Positions 31,213-44,400 are shown, numbered from the stretch's first letter. The stretch: 64,000 bases of DNA from Durusdinium trenchii (GCA_963970005.1 CAXAMN010001225.1:1506965-1570964); one strand, 5' to 3'. The notes: a model not told the origin generated them from the letters alone. Numbers and translations: made by a program.

Positions 31213-31778
31213 GCTGTGGCGAGGATCAAAAGTGAAAGGAGTTGCGATGACTTGAGGTCATGAGCCACAACTACCGCATATATTATCATATATTGCATGC
31301 AGCCTTAAAAGTTTGTGCTTCAAAAGAGTGATACTTCTGGTGTTCTGGGGAACTGTTCATGAGTACTGGCAGCTTTCTTGTCTCTGGTTGATTTACAGGA
31401 GCGGGCAGCTGCGAAATCAAACTCTTCCAAGTCCGCTGAATCTTGCTCCAAAGGCTTTTGGGCCGCTCTTGATCGCTCTTGACTCCAAAGCTTTCATGAC
31501 TGTTGTCTAGCTCAAGTCAGGTCACGTGATTTCCCTCACTACCACAAGCTGTGCAAGTGCGAGTATGCGTGTCCAAGTCTCTTTTAAATAAACATGGTTT
31601 CGCTGTTTCTTGGCCTGAGTCTTCAAAGCAAGTGTCTAAGCTGAGAATAGTATGCCCTTTGCTTGCGCTTTGACGCACGCCGGGCATGCGAGGCTAGGCT
31701 GGACTTCTCCCTTGAGGCCTCTCTGGAACGCTGTCCACTTCTATCTTCTCTTAGCATCCATGCTGCTGGCATTTGGTT

Positions 31779-32030
31779 TTAAAGTTTAGGATGGTTCAGG
31801 CTAATTAGGCGCAACATGGCACTGACTGGCAATGATTGCCTGCACACGTGGGATGCATCCACGCCAGTGCCCCACGAAACGATAGGGCGCTGGTGGCAAG
31901 ATGATCGGCTCCGTGCATTGACGCTGATGTCTTTGCATTCAACCTCCTCCCTCACCTTGTCACAAAACGGCTCAGCGGATGGATCTAGCCTTTGATCAAA
32001 ACGCAAAGGAACAAACTTCAAGCAGTCCCA
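31779..32030 (-). CDS. Exon candidate, unknown product
   Basis: Minus frame: LKFVPLRFDQRLDPSAEPFC, then DKVREEVECKDISVNARSRS and VDASHVCRQSLPVSAMLRL. Protein-like composition, isolated. A strong (TA)n tract lies at 32345-32390. Confidence 0.35.
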   Translation of the reverse strand, partial: WDCLKFVPLRFDQRLDPSAEPFCDKVREEVECKDISVNARSRSSCHQRPIVSWGTGVDASHVCRQSLPVSAMLRLISLNHPKL

Positions 32031-33282
32031 GGAAGGAGGTTGAATCCCTGTTTTCAATGGAAAACCTAAGAATTCAAGCTAAGCGCCACCTATGCAAAGA
32101 GCGGACGGTGCAATTCAATTGCATCTTTATAATGTTGGCTTGTTGGAGTGATTGGTCAAGGAGAGCTTCGTTCTGAAAGCCCAGAATAGGATTTCACGCC
32201 CAGTAAACACCGACCCGGTACAAACTCATTGGCTGGATGCAAGGGCACTGAATTTGGTACTATTGCCCGGGGAGGGGCAATAAACTGGGAAAACATCCAA
32301 TCAAGTACGTGCCGTTTCCAGCCTCTGCTGCTATGTATACCATGTGTATATATACATATATAACATATATATACACAGTATATGTATATCTTTCTGTTGA
32401 ACGGTCTGCCGCCCTCTCTGCCGTGGAGATGTGGCTTCGGACCGGGACCTCTACTCAGAACGTCTGAGTCCTGCTGCCCACAAACTGCTTTCGCGCGTGC
32501 AATGCGAAAACTCATAGTTTGCTCAGCCCACAGCATTGAAATTATTGAAACACAAACGATCTTACAAGTATGAAGCTAGGATCTGGCTTTAAACATTGAC
32601 TCGTGCTAACACATAGAACCTGCATAGAATAGACTCTCAGATTTAATGCACAAAATACGGCTTGTGTGCGTTCTCTGCGGAGTGCTATCCACATCACAGC
32701 CTTGTTGAAATGCCTGTCTATACAGTAACTACTAGAACTGCTCCAAGGAGCATGTAAACTTAGGACAGTTTGCTTCAATGTTCGGGTTTTATTTGATAGA
32801 GTTTTGCTCCAAGCAGCATCATCTTGGAGCGACACATTTGCGAGGGTGGCTTATACAAGGAATATGCTCTGAATCAACATGATTGGCATGCGCTCACGGT
32901 CCTGTAGCCTACCTTCATGTGCTACTGATCCCTCACTCGCTGCTCGTGATGGCCGGCCTAGGCACAGGCCGCGGGCATTTTGGGATGGTGGGCGTATAAA
33001 GACTAGAGTTCGTAACAAAGTAGTATGTCCTGCAACACTCTGACAAAACAAAAAGAATCACACAGCAAAATATAGCAAACTCATCCAAAACAACCACATC
33101 ACTTCCTCGCCAAGTGCACGGCAGAGCTATGCATAGCCTCATGCAACTTGGCCTTTCCGAGAGAGCAGCTGGAGTCTGTTGGCATTAAATTGTGACTAGT
33201 GATCCCGAATTGTTGATCAACTTGTCGGCTAACGTTAAAACTCTGGTGGAACATGTGGACAAATGCACAGCTCAATTTCCAG

Positions 33283-34199
33283 TCAACCACACGGCAAAAG
33301 GGTCCCCACCTGCAGTTCCTCTTTGGAGGTATACGGAGGCAAGTAGAGCCTCACCAGTGTGCCCAGCATCATGGCCCAACAACTTTCAAAAAGAACCTTA
33401 TGCAACAAGTGTCCAGTAGCGTGAGCACAATCATTTGCAAGTGCAGCAACGATTTGTTCCAGGAAGGGCTCTGACTGATTCGCGCAAGCACGGGATCGTG
33501 GAAAGGCTTGTCTGGATGCCTGCAAGCAATTTTGAGAGGAGGCGTCGATCAATTGCACATACCCCCTTCGAAAATTCTTCTTGTACACGGTGTCTCTCTG
33601 TGTGCATCTCTCTCTCTCTCAGGCTCTCTCAGGTTCTCCACAGCAATGCTGAAGAAAACCTACGGATGCCCAAGTTGATGACGCTGGTATCAGGGAAGAC
33701 ATCGACATGGAACTTGGCGATGCCACCTGCGATGCCGCCAGATGGGCCAACTGCTGGTTTCGCCGTTTGCTGGGGCTTTCTGGGAACCTTTTGCCCAGTA
33801 GCGATCCCAAAAGGAACCAGACATGTTAGGCAAGACTGGAGGGCGTAAGAACTCCGCCCCCTGTCCTGCTTACGCATCGTCTTGTGTCGAGTGGCCCAAT
33901 TCTTGAACCAGTTGGATCAAAAGTCGTCTTCTCGGGTAAACACCCTGCTCCCCTCGTGCCCCGATGCCCATCTCTCCTGGAGGCAGCCGAGGACACGAAG
34001 AAACAAAATCCAGGAACCGAGACCTCAGAGCCAACAATGCTCCACTCGACCCGAGTGGAGTGAACTCAGTGAACTCGGCGCCAATGAGATGAACTCCATC
34101 AAAACACGATGAGACTTGGGAAGCGTTGGGGGTCTGGAGAGAAGGACATTGATTGCAGTGCAAGGGATGAACAAAGGCAGGCCAGGTAAACTCGTCCAA
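33283..34199 (-). CDS. Multi-exon gene, unknown product
   Basis: Three exon-like minus frames: 34150-33870 (HLIGAEFTEFTPLGSSGALL, then RRRLLIQLVQELGHSTQDD), 33830-33650 (KPAVGPSGGIAGGIAKFHVD, then VFPDTSVINLGIRRFSS) and about 33560-33283 (ANQSEPFLEQIVAALANDCA, then LHKVLFESCWAMMLGTLVRL). All are well-balanced protein sequence and share strand. No family is recognised. A (CT)n tract at 33600-33620 lies between the second and third. Confidence 0.45.
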
Positions 34200-34493
34200 C
34201 AGAATGCAAGCTGCCAGTCATAAGCCAACAAACATACAGTATAAAGGTTGATAGCTTAGATGGGTGTTGATTGGAATTCATATCTAATCAGAAATCAGCT
34301 GGAGACCGCACAAAGCAAGATGCGTCCGGCCACTAGGTTTCCAACCTTTCAGCCTGACCCAACTCTAAAAGGACAGCCTCGTTGTCGAGCAAAGCTGGGC
34401 AACGAAGAAGCAATTTAATGAAACATGTCCCACGAGTTCCGCATTTTCAAACGAGCAAATCTTTGTTGTGACCTGTTGCACTGGTAACAAAGG

Positions 34494-34651
34494 GCATCGC
34501 TACTAGTAACTATTAGTAGCTAATTTGCTACGAGTAACAAGAAGCTATTAGTAACATTTAGTAACAAGGTGCATCGCTACTGTAGCAAGAGGCTAGTCTC
34601 CTGGCATTACTATCATTACTACTAGTAATTAAAAGCTACTAGTAGCGATGC
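34494..34651. repeat. MITE-like element with 15-bp terminal inverted repeats
   Basis: GCATCGCTACTAGTA (34494-34508) is the exact reverse complement of 34637-34651. The 158-bp interior is rich in CTAGTAAC words and holds a third copy of GCATCGCTACT near 34571. No target-site duplication was found. Confidence 0.65.
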
Positions 34652-35192
34652 GCTCCAACTGGAAAGCAAAGACTGTCCTGGTGCTTTGGACGATTCAGCT
34701 TCCGACGACCAGGAATTTGTAGGCCGGTGACTTGTCGGTCAAACCACCAGTAGGATGAATGTGATTTAGCCTGGCAAGGTGCCCAGTCTTGGAAAGAAAG
34801 AGTCTGACTTGACATTCCCCAGAATTCACCTAGAGTGGAAAACGAATGAAAACCCCCTGATTGTAGAGGAGCATGATCTTCCAAGGGACCATTTTCCACT
34901 TCCATGATCTTCCATGCTAGTTCCGGGGAGTGTATTCATGTGACCACAAATTGCTTCCCGGAGGGTGATCCCTGTGCAATGCCAGCAGCACAGCGCTTGC
35001 TCGTCCCAATCGATTTGATCTTCGCCACCTCGGCGAAGCAATTCGGTTGTGAGTCTCGGTCAATGTGAACTCTCGGTCTCTCTCAGCGAGTCGTAACTCA
35101 CCAGAATCTGTTTCTTTTCTCTTTCTCGTGTTGCAACAGTTGTCGTGGCATGTTGTGACAGCGTCTCCTTGTCGTACCTTGCATTGGTCCAA
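34640..35192 (-). CDS. Exon candidates, unknown product
   Basis: Minus frames ETDSGELRLAERDREFTLTE, then RIASPRWRRSNRLGRASAVL (about 35120-34920), and WAPCQAKSHSSYWWFDRQVT (about 34780-34660). Neighbouring frames are also open, so the reading is uncertain. Confidence 0.25.
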
Positions 35193-35199
35193 TGCACCA

Positions 35200-37190
35200 G
35201 CGGCGTGCTGCAGTTGAGGCTCGTGCAGAACATCTCCCGAAGCTCAGTTTTGGTAAAGGCCTCGCTGGTGCAGGGTTGGATGCTCCAGAATCATCTCTAA
35301 AAGCTCCAGTGAGTCCATGATGATCTCAAACAACATCCAACAACCTACTCCAACACTACTGCTTTAATTTTACTATTTTCGATGCGGTGTTGCCTGGCAA
35401 GGCTCTGCAAAACTATCAAAACTGTAGTAGGTTGTAGAAGGCTACATCTGCACGCTATCTGACCATCTGCTTAATTGTCGCGTGGCTTCTAACACCATCG
35501 TGCTGTCAACAAGCCAGGCCGATGCCTTTGACAAGCAAGAAACAAAAAGTAGTAAACTTAGTACACTTTCGAGAGTTACCATTTTCTGAATGTCTGGTGT
35601 GTGGCCTTTGGTGGACCTGGACACTCAGTCTCAGTGTGACAAGGTGCCAAAATGGTGAACCAACAGTTGCTCTACTGCACAACGACCTGCTTTTGTCTTG
35701 TAACTGAAACCCATGTTGCCCAAGGTTTTGGACAGGCCTGCAAGGAGTTAAAGGGGAAGACATCATTCAATCCGGCGCGGAAGGAATCAACCTGCCATTG
35801 GATTGAAAGGCGAAAAAATCATGCAATTTCCAACGTGTGCCAGTCAAAGCTGGGTCAATGATTTAACGAAAACAGCAACAAAACAAACTCCAACACAAAT
35901 TAACAAAACCTTCGGGCTCACGGCGGGCTCGGTAGGGCCAAGTAAGCCAAGTGGGGCTCGTGGAGCACTTCCCGACACAGGTGCCGACTTCTGGAACTCC
36001 TTGCGGACTCACATGTGCCGACCTGTTCTCGAACTCCAGTGTTGAACCAGAACTGCGCAGCCTGTCAACTCTGCCGTGCTTGTTCTGCCGACATTGCCAA
36101 CCAATGCACGGCCTTCAACACTATGAACAAACATGAACTAACCAATACTGCAAGGTATATACCACACATATCCACACATCAACAAATCAGCGAGGGGTTA
36201 TTATTGTCTTGGGTGCTGGATGTTCACCACCTCTATAATATAAATGCGAGGCCAACGCCAGCCTCTTCCACAAAGCGAGCAACCTGAAGGCTTCTGCGCA
36301 AATGGATATGCTAGCCGCTAGCCACTGCACTCTCCTCATTCTTCTCTGACTTCAGTCTACCCTGTGATTGAAGAATCTGCTCATGCTAACTTACTAGGCA
36401 GCTGGGCATTGTCAAATGTCACCGCTTTGCTATCGCCATCAGGGCACAGCTCGGCACCGCCTTGGTGTAGAATTGCAAAAATGATCACACAAAAGCATGA
36501 CACTGCAAGTAGTGGCCGTAAACATGAGCATCATGCAGCTGCAAGGTGCACCTTGGGGTTCTTCTGATTATGATCCTAATAGTTTGCTAACTTGAGAGTC
36601 TTGAAGTTGTGCTTGTAAAAGACTCATGTTTGTGTAGCCCCTCAATATGCACACCTTGCCTGTGGTCCGTTCTCAGCTTCAAGCTCAAGCCAGTCTCTAA
36701 GAAGCACAGGCCAACTAGACGAGTATATTCGTTGAAGGACATTGGCCTCGGTCGCATGTTCATGACACTGGAAGATGCTGGTAGCATCTTTTCCTTATGA
36801 TGCTCCTATTTTGGCCGATTAGCCACAGCAACTTGCATTCGTTCGGTCTCTGTTTTCCGGGCATTCTCTGGTTCATAGCCCTATCGGATTCGTGCTTTTT
36901 CATGTTTTCTCACCTGACTGGTCAGAACTTCTGGGACCCAACTGCTTAGGCCGATCATCTTGTCCGTCCGCCGGTGCCAAGAATCGTTCTGCGAAATCCG
37001 TACGCTCGGCCTCGGGATGGACATCTCTGGTTACCGAATTGAAGGTCTATTATCTACCCATAACTTGTGGAGGTTGCATCATCGTTCTTGTTCGTCTGAC
37101 ATCTCTACAATTCTTTACATCTCATCTCAGGGAACTCCATGGTTGAGATCCACGGAACGCTGGCTGCCCTGGATCAACGGCATCTCCGTC
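35200..37190. other. Gene-poor spacer
   Basis: Unsupported ORFs on both strands. No repeat family or RNA gene was recognised. Confidence 0.35.
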
Positions 37191-37193
37191 AAT

Positions 37194-37330
37194 GGCTGAG
37201 ATTCCGGACTTGCGCCTGGCGCCAGGCCTGAATCTCCTCCTCGCTTTGTCCAGCCTCTCGTTGCTGTGCCTCGTTGAGCGCCAAATCATCCAGGAAGTCG
37301 GACAAAGCGCCCAGCAACCTGACACCAGGA
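37194..37330 (-). CDS. Terminal exon with acidic coiled-coil-like end
   Basis: After a GTGTCAG|G acceptor the minus strand codes LLGALSDFLDDLALNEAQQR, then EAGQSEEEIQAWRQAQVRNL and ends SH-stop. It is too short for an ORF screen but has strong amphipathic composition. It is probably the last exon of the gene at 37.6-38.5 kb. Confidence 0.5.
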
Positions 37331-37589
37331 AAAGCTCACAAAAAAATGACCTTCAGGAAACAGCAGGAAACCAAGGTGGGCGATGAATACATGATACACT
37401 GTGGGACTCCATCTCCTTCATTAATAGTTATATAATAGTACTCGTATAATTTGTTTTTGTTTTAACATTTTAACATGTTTTAACCTTGTGTAGCCTTTGG
37501 GTCTCTGCAAAGGAAGAAGAGGCTGTATGAGACTATGTAAGGCAGGAGGAGGTTCACAACGTCTTTATTGCTATCCAGCTTTACCGTTA

Positions 37590-38474
37590 CCGCTTATTTT
37601 CCTGCAAGCCATTGCTTACATTCGACTCAAAACGTTTGGATTCGGACCCACCGCAAGAAGCAAACGTACCTTCCGGTGCACGGACCACTATCTCGTGAAG
37701 AATGACTGAGCATCCTTGCTCTCCGGCAACTCCGTGCCCTGGCTTTGGGAGGCTGCTAGGCCCAAGCCTGGCATGGCGCAAAAGTTATCAAGGTCCGTGG
37801 AATGGCTCTCAGTTCGATCAATTTCTATTTGTTTGTTTCGGAATGCATTCGCTTGCCTCAAGTCTTTATTGGAAACTTCGACAACGTGCCCGCGGTCATT
37901 TTATTTCGGTACCATGAGTGCGTCCATGCGTACTGCTTTGATCATCATTGACACAGCATAACATAACTTAAGTTTCCCTAAACATCTAGGAACCAAGTCA
38001 TTAGTGCGAGCGAGCGTGAGCTATCCTGCGTCCAGTAGGTAGTAACAGCGCACGAATTAGTAGTAGCGAACTAGTCGCCTTACTTACTGAATTAGAGAGG
38101 GGGGGATCGGGCAAAACGAAAGTCGTGGACAGCGAAGTGACGGCGATTGCTTCGAGTCTCCGACGGCTCTTCCAGAAGCAGCGCAAAGAAATCATCCGCC
38201 AAGGGCAACGGAACGATGAAGCCTTCTCGCCTTGGGTTCGGCAAGTCTATCAGTTCGTGAAGCAGTGCGTGTCTTTCTCCGCACTTGGAAACAATATACC
38301 GTAGAACATCGCAGGACGGACGTGGCAAAAAAAACTCTTGAATCCCCCATCCCTGGACTGTTGACAAACCGAATTGTCACCACACTCGCCAGTTTCAATT
38401 TCAATCACTAAAAGAGCTTCATCAGTGTGATTGTCTGGGTATCCGGCAAGGCCTGTCCCATCCTTAGCAGCCAA
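37590..38474 (-). CDS. Unknown gene with a frame change at a T8 run
   Basis: The minus frame GTGLAGYPDNHTDEALLVIE, then IETGECGDNSVCQQSRDGGF leads into a run of eight T (plus strand A-run 38327-38334). The protein continues in another frame: LPRPSCDVLRYIVSKCGERH, then ALLHELIDLPNPRREGFIVP and LADDFFALLLEEPSE, to about 38092. A one-base change in the run would join both halves, so this is either a pseudogene, an assembly error or a small intron. A probable exon start is CTAAG|G near 38460. A downstream frame at 37780-37600 (SVILHEIVVRAPEGTFASCG) may continue the gene. No family is recognised. Confidence 0.5.
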
Positions 38475-38479
38475 TCACG

Positions 38480-39570
38480 GAACCGAATTCATCGAAGTAT
38501 GGTTTAAACAAATGGTGGAAGGATGTGAACAATGTGAACAAGGATTCACAGCAAATTTTAAGCTGCTGGTCGACATGTGTGGCTTCGACAACCCTCCATC
38601 TCTCTTGTCTGTCTAGGGAGCTGGCAGCCTGCCCAAGAAGCGGAATCGATGTACGACCCGGTCACGTAAGGGCCTTAAAGGTCGGTGCACGGGAGGACCC
38701 GAAGTGTTCCGGTCGCCACGCGAAGACCAATAGCGCCACATGAACATGGCAAAAGCAACCAAAAGCAATTGTGAGCTGCTAGATAGTAGGAGCTAAGGCA
38801 AAGTGATATTTACCTCACCTGATGTGCGTGTCTACACTTTTCTCAATTAAGCTGTTTTGACTTTTGGAAGCTTTCCTGGGAGTATCACCCAGGAGGCAAC
38901 GGCTTCAATAGAAGACCTTTTCGACACAACCTCGGCTGCAAGGAGGTAAACAAACAAACAAACACACGCCCCTAAAACTGCCTGAAGTGGTGCACATCCT
39001 CGATTCTTGTGCCATACACCCACCCAAACAGGACTCGCTTGCAGGTAAATTTCGGGAGTTCAACAAACCTTGCACTGACCGGCTCTAGGCCGGTCTTAAA
39101 TACCAAGCCCACTTCATGAGGTCAAGTACTTGAGCTCACTGCAAATGTTGCTGTCCAGCACTGGAATCATTGTCTTCGACCTGGTATGATATGCGAGCAA
39201 AAACAGCATGACGACCAGGTTGTGCACATCAGATTCGTTCAGATTCACCAGCTTCGTACCGCGGGCTCCGATTCCGTGATTGTCATGCCAACCTGGTTGG
39301 CTATTTGCCACTAGTCACTGGTTCAGACCAAAACCATCCAAAACCATCTTCCCTGAGGGTGGCACCCACATAGGCATGGCACTGTTAATGCTACGCTCCT
39401 GCAAGGCTTGTGCCACTTCGACCTCATGTCATTGCTTTCAGGGAGGCTCACGGACGCTTGAGTGAGGTGCGAACGGGTCCATGAAAGTGAAATGTGACAC
39501 CGTATGCAGCATACGCAGAGTCATCTGGAAGCAGCATGAAATCTTGCGTAACCAAATGAATCTCAATGAT
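38480..39570. other. Spacer
   Basis: No supported gene. It contains the short repeat CAAACAAACAAACACAC near 38950. Confidence 0.35.
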
Positions 39571-39599
39571 ACAACTAAAGCATACTAAAGCAATCTAAC

Positions 39600-40000
39600 A
39601 AAAGCCCGAGCATTGCCAAGATTTTCTGCTGCCACCTGTCGTGCAACCGAGTTGCATAGAAGGACTGAGTCACAGCAATGCCAAAGCCTGTTTCGCCCTC
39701 AAACTGGACCTCCATCAACTTACTGGCCTTATCTGGTACTGGATCAATCACTGCACCTTTTGATGTCAAGGAAGATTGATAACATATCATATCTATATTA
39801 CGCACATATAACGCACTTGCTTCCAAAATTTTAAAGGGTCTTCCCCAAATTGTGCTGCAGCACGCAAATGTGAATAGCACAACCGTCTTATTCTTCGTCA
39901 GGTCTTGGGTGATCTTGGATGTGTTTCGGAGAATCCTGCCAATGCTTGTGTGTGCTGGCTTTCTAGCAACTAACATAAACACCAATTTCTGAGGCCTCAC
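39600..40000 (-). CDS. Two-exon fragment, unknown product
   Basis: Minus frames: about 40000-39810 (RKPAHTSIGRILRNTSKITQ, then DLTKNKTVVLFTFACCSTIW) and about 39760-39600 (KGAVIDPVPDKASKLMEVQF, then EGETGFGIAVTQSFYATRLH and DRWQQKILAML). They are in the same frame with an A+T-rich, TA-containing interval between them that reads like an unspliced intron. No domain is recognised. Confidence 0.45.
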
Positions 40001-40992
40001 ACGTTAGCCAAAAAGCCCATGGCCACATCTGCTTGTCGGAGGAACTCCTCGCCCTTTTGCAAACGCACCTAAGGGCAAGTAAGTGCCTCTTCGGCATGTT
40101 TGCAACCAGGTACTGGTGTCTTGAGTTCCTACCAACTTGGAGACTCAGGCGCCATCACCGATGTATGCCGAACAATGGGATGAAAAATGGTGAAAGTAGG
40201 AGCCAAGAATGGAGAAAACAAACATGCACAGTTTTTTCAAGGCCAAATCCACAGTGTCCCTGACATGTCGACGATCCAGTAAACATTTGTCAGGTCCTCC
40301 CACCTTTGGTGGACCTCAATCCACTGGAGCCTCCCGGCCAAAGTGCTCTGGAGAGTGCCGAGCCAAAAGTTAGACCTCTGGAGAGTGCGGTCCGCCGAAT
40401 CGAACACCGCAGCGGTGCGGTCCGCCGACTCGTCTAGTCTAGGCATCAAACCGGACCACATGCTCCTCGATGTTGGACCTCAGTGGAAGATAGTCTTCGT
40501 TCTCTCTCTCTCTCTCTCCTTTTATTGGCTTAGCACGGCTTAGCATGGCTTGTTCTTGCTCCCTCGCATGTGCTAGATCAACTGTGCTTGTTCATCTCAT
40601 TGTTCGGCCCTGTGAGCAACAGTGAAACAACATAAAACTAACAATGAGTACCAGTAAAGGGCATGTGAATGTGCATACCCAGTCTCTGAGACACGTGAGT
40701 GCTCGAGCTAAATTCCAAATTCTACGCGCAAATTCTGCACCCCAACGGCCCGAACGGACGCAAAAAGTCATGGAAACTAAAGCTGACATGATGTCCCCAA
40801 CTTTGGCAAGACTTCTGACGTTCGAAGCCAATAAGTGAGCTGCTTGACAAATGAATTGCATGCCCAGATCTCATGATTCAATCATCCCACATGGTTGGCC
40901 CAAGATTCCCATAAATAGTATTATTCACTGGTGATTCACAATTAGATGAACTGATTGACCCACAAACCTGTATCGGATGGATCATGATGGAT

Positions 40993-41577
40993 CTATCTGA
41001 ATCTGGCTGTGCTCCCGGCAGCTCCTGCGAGAGCTCCTGCATTTTCCGTGGATCTGTTTGAGCCTTGGTGGCCGTCGGTGTTTCTGGACACGCCTTGGGA
41101 TGTGAAAAGGTCTGACAGTTCCACAGATTTGGGACCAGCCACATTTAATTCCGTCTGCACTGTTGCCCGGCGCTTCAAGAAGGAGCCGACTTTGTGTTCC
41201 TGCATGCGAGGAGGCAAGCAAATACACCAAAGCCGTGTGCTTCCCCAAAGTCATGGCTCTTCCAAATGCAATATGAGTATATATAGATGTGAGATGATGT
41301 GAGTAGATTAATTAGTGGACACTTCAATTTCCCACCATTTTCCAGATGTCGCGAGAAGAAACAAATGGATGCGCCAAATACGCCAAACACACACACAAAA
41401 AAAACACTCGAGAAGCGAAACATCGGGAGGGCGATGAACCGCCGAATTCGACAGTCCTGTGTCCAATGAACCGCAAAAGATGGCCCAAATGCAGTGTACT
41501 TCATCAACATCTTGCGTGTCTTCAAGCCTGGGTGCTTTGCTGAGACCAATTCCTGGTGCCGATTCCAGTTGTGTCAC
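40993..41577 (-). CDS. Exon candidates, unknown product
   Basis: Minus frames MTQLESAPGIGLSKAPRLED (from 41577) and HKVGSFLKRRATVQTELNVA, then GPKSVELSDLFTSQGVSRNT (about 41200-41000). Ser/Asn-rich C-terminal part. They may belong to one gene with the fragments at 40.25-40.45 kb (SADRTAAVFDSADRTLQRSN). Confidence 0.35.
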
Positions 41578-41724
41578 CTATATAGGCATCTCTCACTCAC
41601 CGAATCAAACCTATACCCGTCCAACTATGCTTGCAATCAACTCAAGGTAGAAAACTAGAACATTCACTCACAATGGATTTCCACGCATCTGAACTTTTAC
41701 CGTGCCCTGTGACTTGGCCTCAGC

Positions 41725-42114
41725 GTGTTCTATGATTCTAGAGTCAATTTTCTGTCAGTGATGCCTTTTCAATGCTCAAAGTCTCCAAGACCAAGGCTGA
41801 ATAAGAACGGACAAGCTTTGGGAAGCGTTACTGCCCACATGGGCAAAGTGCCGCTGATCACGCTTAGCCTTGGAAGAGTGGGTGTGGATGGGTGTGGTAC
41901 GGCCTGAACATGCAAACATGATAGTAGCATATTGTATGGCATTGCACTGTTGAGGCTCTTATTGCAATACTTTGAATCAGCCATGGCTGAGCGCATTCCA
42001 GAAGGTGCCCTGTTGCCAAATGGAACATTGTGCGACAAACAGTATCCTGTGTTTTTGCACAGGCTCCGTGACAGCAAAACCAAAGTTGAACTCACGATGC
42101 ATCGCTACCCATAG
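41725..42114 (+). CDS. Plus-strand two-exon fragment with stop, unknown product
   Basis: Exon 1 region codes RLNKNGQALGSVTAHMGKVP, then LITLSLGRVGVDGCG. A second exon after GAATCAG at 41980 codes AMAERIPEGALLPNGTLCDK, then QYPVFLHRLRDSKTKVELTM and HRYP-stop (42114). It is one of the few plus-strand signals in the window. No family is recognised. Confidence 0.45.
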
Positions 42115-42119
42115 AAACC

Positions 42120-44400
42120 CCCTTTTTTGGACCGACAACACGGGGGTTTTCACCGAGATCGATGGATCTTCTGAGCTGATTGGCGGGTCCTCAAGCTGAT
42201 ACCTGTGCAGAGAATTGCCAAGGCAATTCACGCATATTCACGCAAGCATGCGGATCAAAATGTCCACTGCATTCTCGTAAAAACCTGGTATATGCCACAC
42301 AATTCTTGTCATGAGTTTGTTTCCGAAATGGAGCCAACAGCGTTTCTTTCAGCGCAGGCCACTCTGATGCAGTTGGTTGAATGCCACAACAGTAATTATC
42401 ATCAAAAATGAAGAACGTTGCATACAGCAGTCGTGAAAACTGATGAAATCACAGCATCTCGGATGCCTCAATTTCCGGTCCAGCTTGGACGACACCCAGT
42501 TGCTTGTCTCCAGATTTAGGCCTGAAGAATGGCCGGTTCTTGGGAGCAAGCAGCATCTGGATTGAAGAATTTCCAACCTAATGTAGGGTCACGATCAATA
42601 AACCTCCCTTAGTTTATGCGGGCCCACAAAGCGACCGGAAATTGCCAAAATTAAAAGTCGTATTGGTGGATTATTCATCACGCTAATGGCCTGGTTGGGT
42701 ACCTACTACTCCTACTGCTGCAACTGCTAGATACTGCTGCTGCTGCTACAACAACTACTACAACGACCACCACCACCACCAACTACCACCTACTACATGT
42801 TGATGAAATCCCAAAAGCTGTCTAGGGCTCAGGGCCTATAAGTTGCCTTATAAAACATGCAATAATTTGACAAGTTCACAAAGGGTACCCCTCACAAGGG
42901 CCGGTCCCCCATCAATAATCTGCACTACTGCCCCCTATTAATTTGATCCTGTGTCCCCCTACCTCACCTGCTCACCAGCTCATACCTATTATGAGCCCAA
43001 ATGTTACCAGCCAATTCCTCTCATATCTTGGTTCCTATGAACTCATTGCTTCCTAAATGGACTTTGGCCTCATGCTCATCAGCTCATCCCCTCAAAGCCT
43101 GGTTTCATCCTTCATTGTCCTATGGTTTCATAACGCATTATTCAAGGGAGGTGGACCTCGACCTTGTTGACCTACCATGTGTGGGAGGCGGTTTATTAAT
43201 CAGGTCTTGACATTACTAGCTGGCCTCCAACCTAATAGCAGAGGCCTCCGATGGCCGCCAACCTAGTAGCAATGGCCTCCAACCTAGTTGCGATGGCCTT
43301 CAACCTAGTTGCCATGGCCTCCAACCTAATATTTCCGAGTACCTATGAAAAACACCCCCAATTAAACAAACTCTTGTCCGAAATGCGATTTATATTTGTT
43401 TTTAATTGTCGCCCTCTCAAACTGCTACTGAACTACCAACATGGTCGATTTTTGGGGTAGTCTGGCTGTCCCTCCGCTGCCTGTCCGCCTCTTGTTTCTG
43501 ATGTCTGGCAGACTGTCTGGCTGTCTGGCACTGGGCAGGTAGATATCCTCTTGCCCCAATCCTACAAAAATCATTCAAGGATCTTGCCACTGACCCTATT
43601 TTGGACCTTCCGGATTTCAGGGACCCCTTATTCTAAAAAATGCACCCGAGTTTTTAAATAAGGGGGGCTGTGTTTCTTTATAGGTGGAAGGGATTAGCGA
43701 TGGCCTCCATCAAGAAGCGGAATCTTGATGAATGTTGTTGTTTTGAACACTCAATTCTTCTGGCAACTCCTCTGCCAAATCGGGTGGAGTTTCTGAAAGG
43801 CTCCGCGTTCTCAGGATCCCAACTGGGTGCATGCGCGTGCATGATGCGCAGCCTCAGCACGGTCCCTCAATATATGCGCGAAGGCGGCCAAAGACTTGCT
43901 GCCAAAGCTAGGCAAGGTTAAACACGGATCTTATCTTCACACTGTTTTGAGGGTAGACAAGGCAAACAAAATCACACTGCTACATGTCTAAGAGGAATCA
44001 ACGCATTCTAATTCTGATCTCATTGTCCGTGTGCTTTGGCTCCAGGGAAGCAAACACTTGAATGGGACTGGTTTCTGAGGGCAGGTCAATTCAATGGCCT
44101 GAGTCACTGTAATGTTGTCACCTTAGTGCCGCCAGGACTAACTCACTGTTGTCCTACCATCTGCCAACTGACAAAAACCACGCTCCAACAAAAGGCAGGA
44201 AAAGAACCTAGTCCTTGGAATTCACAACTGCCCGCACATGGAACATGTATGACTTCTGCCTTGGCTCGCTCTACCATGTAGTATCCTGTTTAGGTTCTTC
44301 GAACCGCCGCTGTAGGTGGCAGTGCCCAAATTGTTTACTCTATACTTGCTATAGGGACACTGTGCCCACACAGGCTGCTGTCGATCCTTGTTTTCGGAAT
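42120..44400. other. Spacer with triplet and minisatellite repeats
   Basis: Imperfect (CTA/CTG/CAC) triplets occur at 42700-42795 and a minisatellite at 43214-43330. GCATTCTAATTCTG at about 44003 is a weak outlying match to the left-cluster motif. No gene is supported. Confidence 0.4.
43214..43330 (+). repeat. Dispersed minisatellite, locus 3 (largest)
   Basis: About five units of 21-24 bp of the form ATGGCCTCCAACCTAGTAGC, the same unit as at 14.9 and 19.7 kb. Confidence 0.8.

Noticed and set aside
34600..35200. Confident gene call from several open minus frames
   Set aside because: All three frames are open and protein-like, so the reading cannot be chosen without transcripts.
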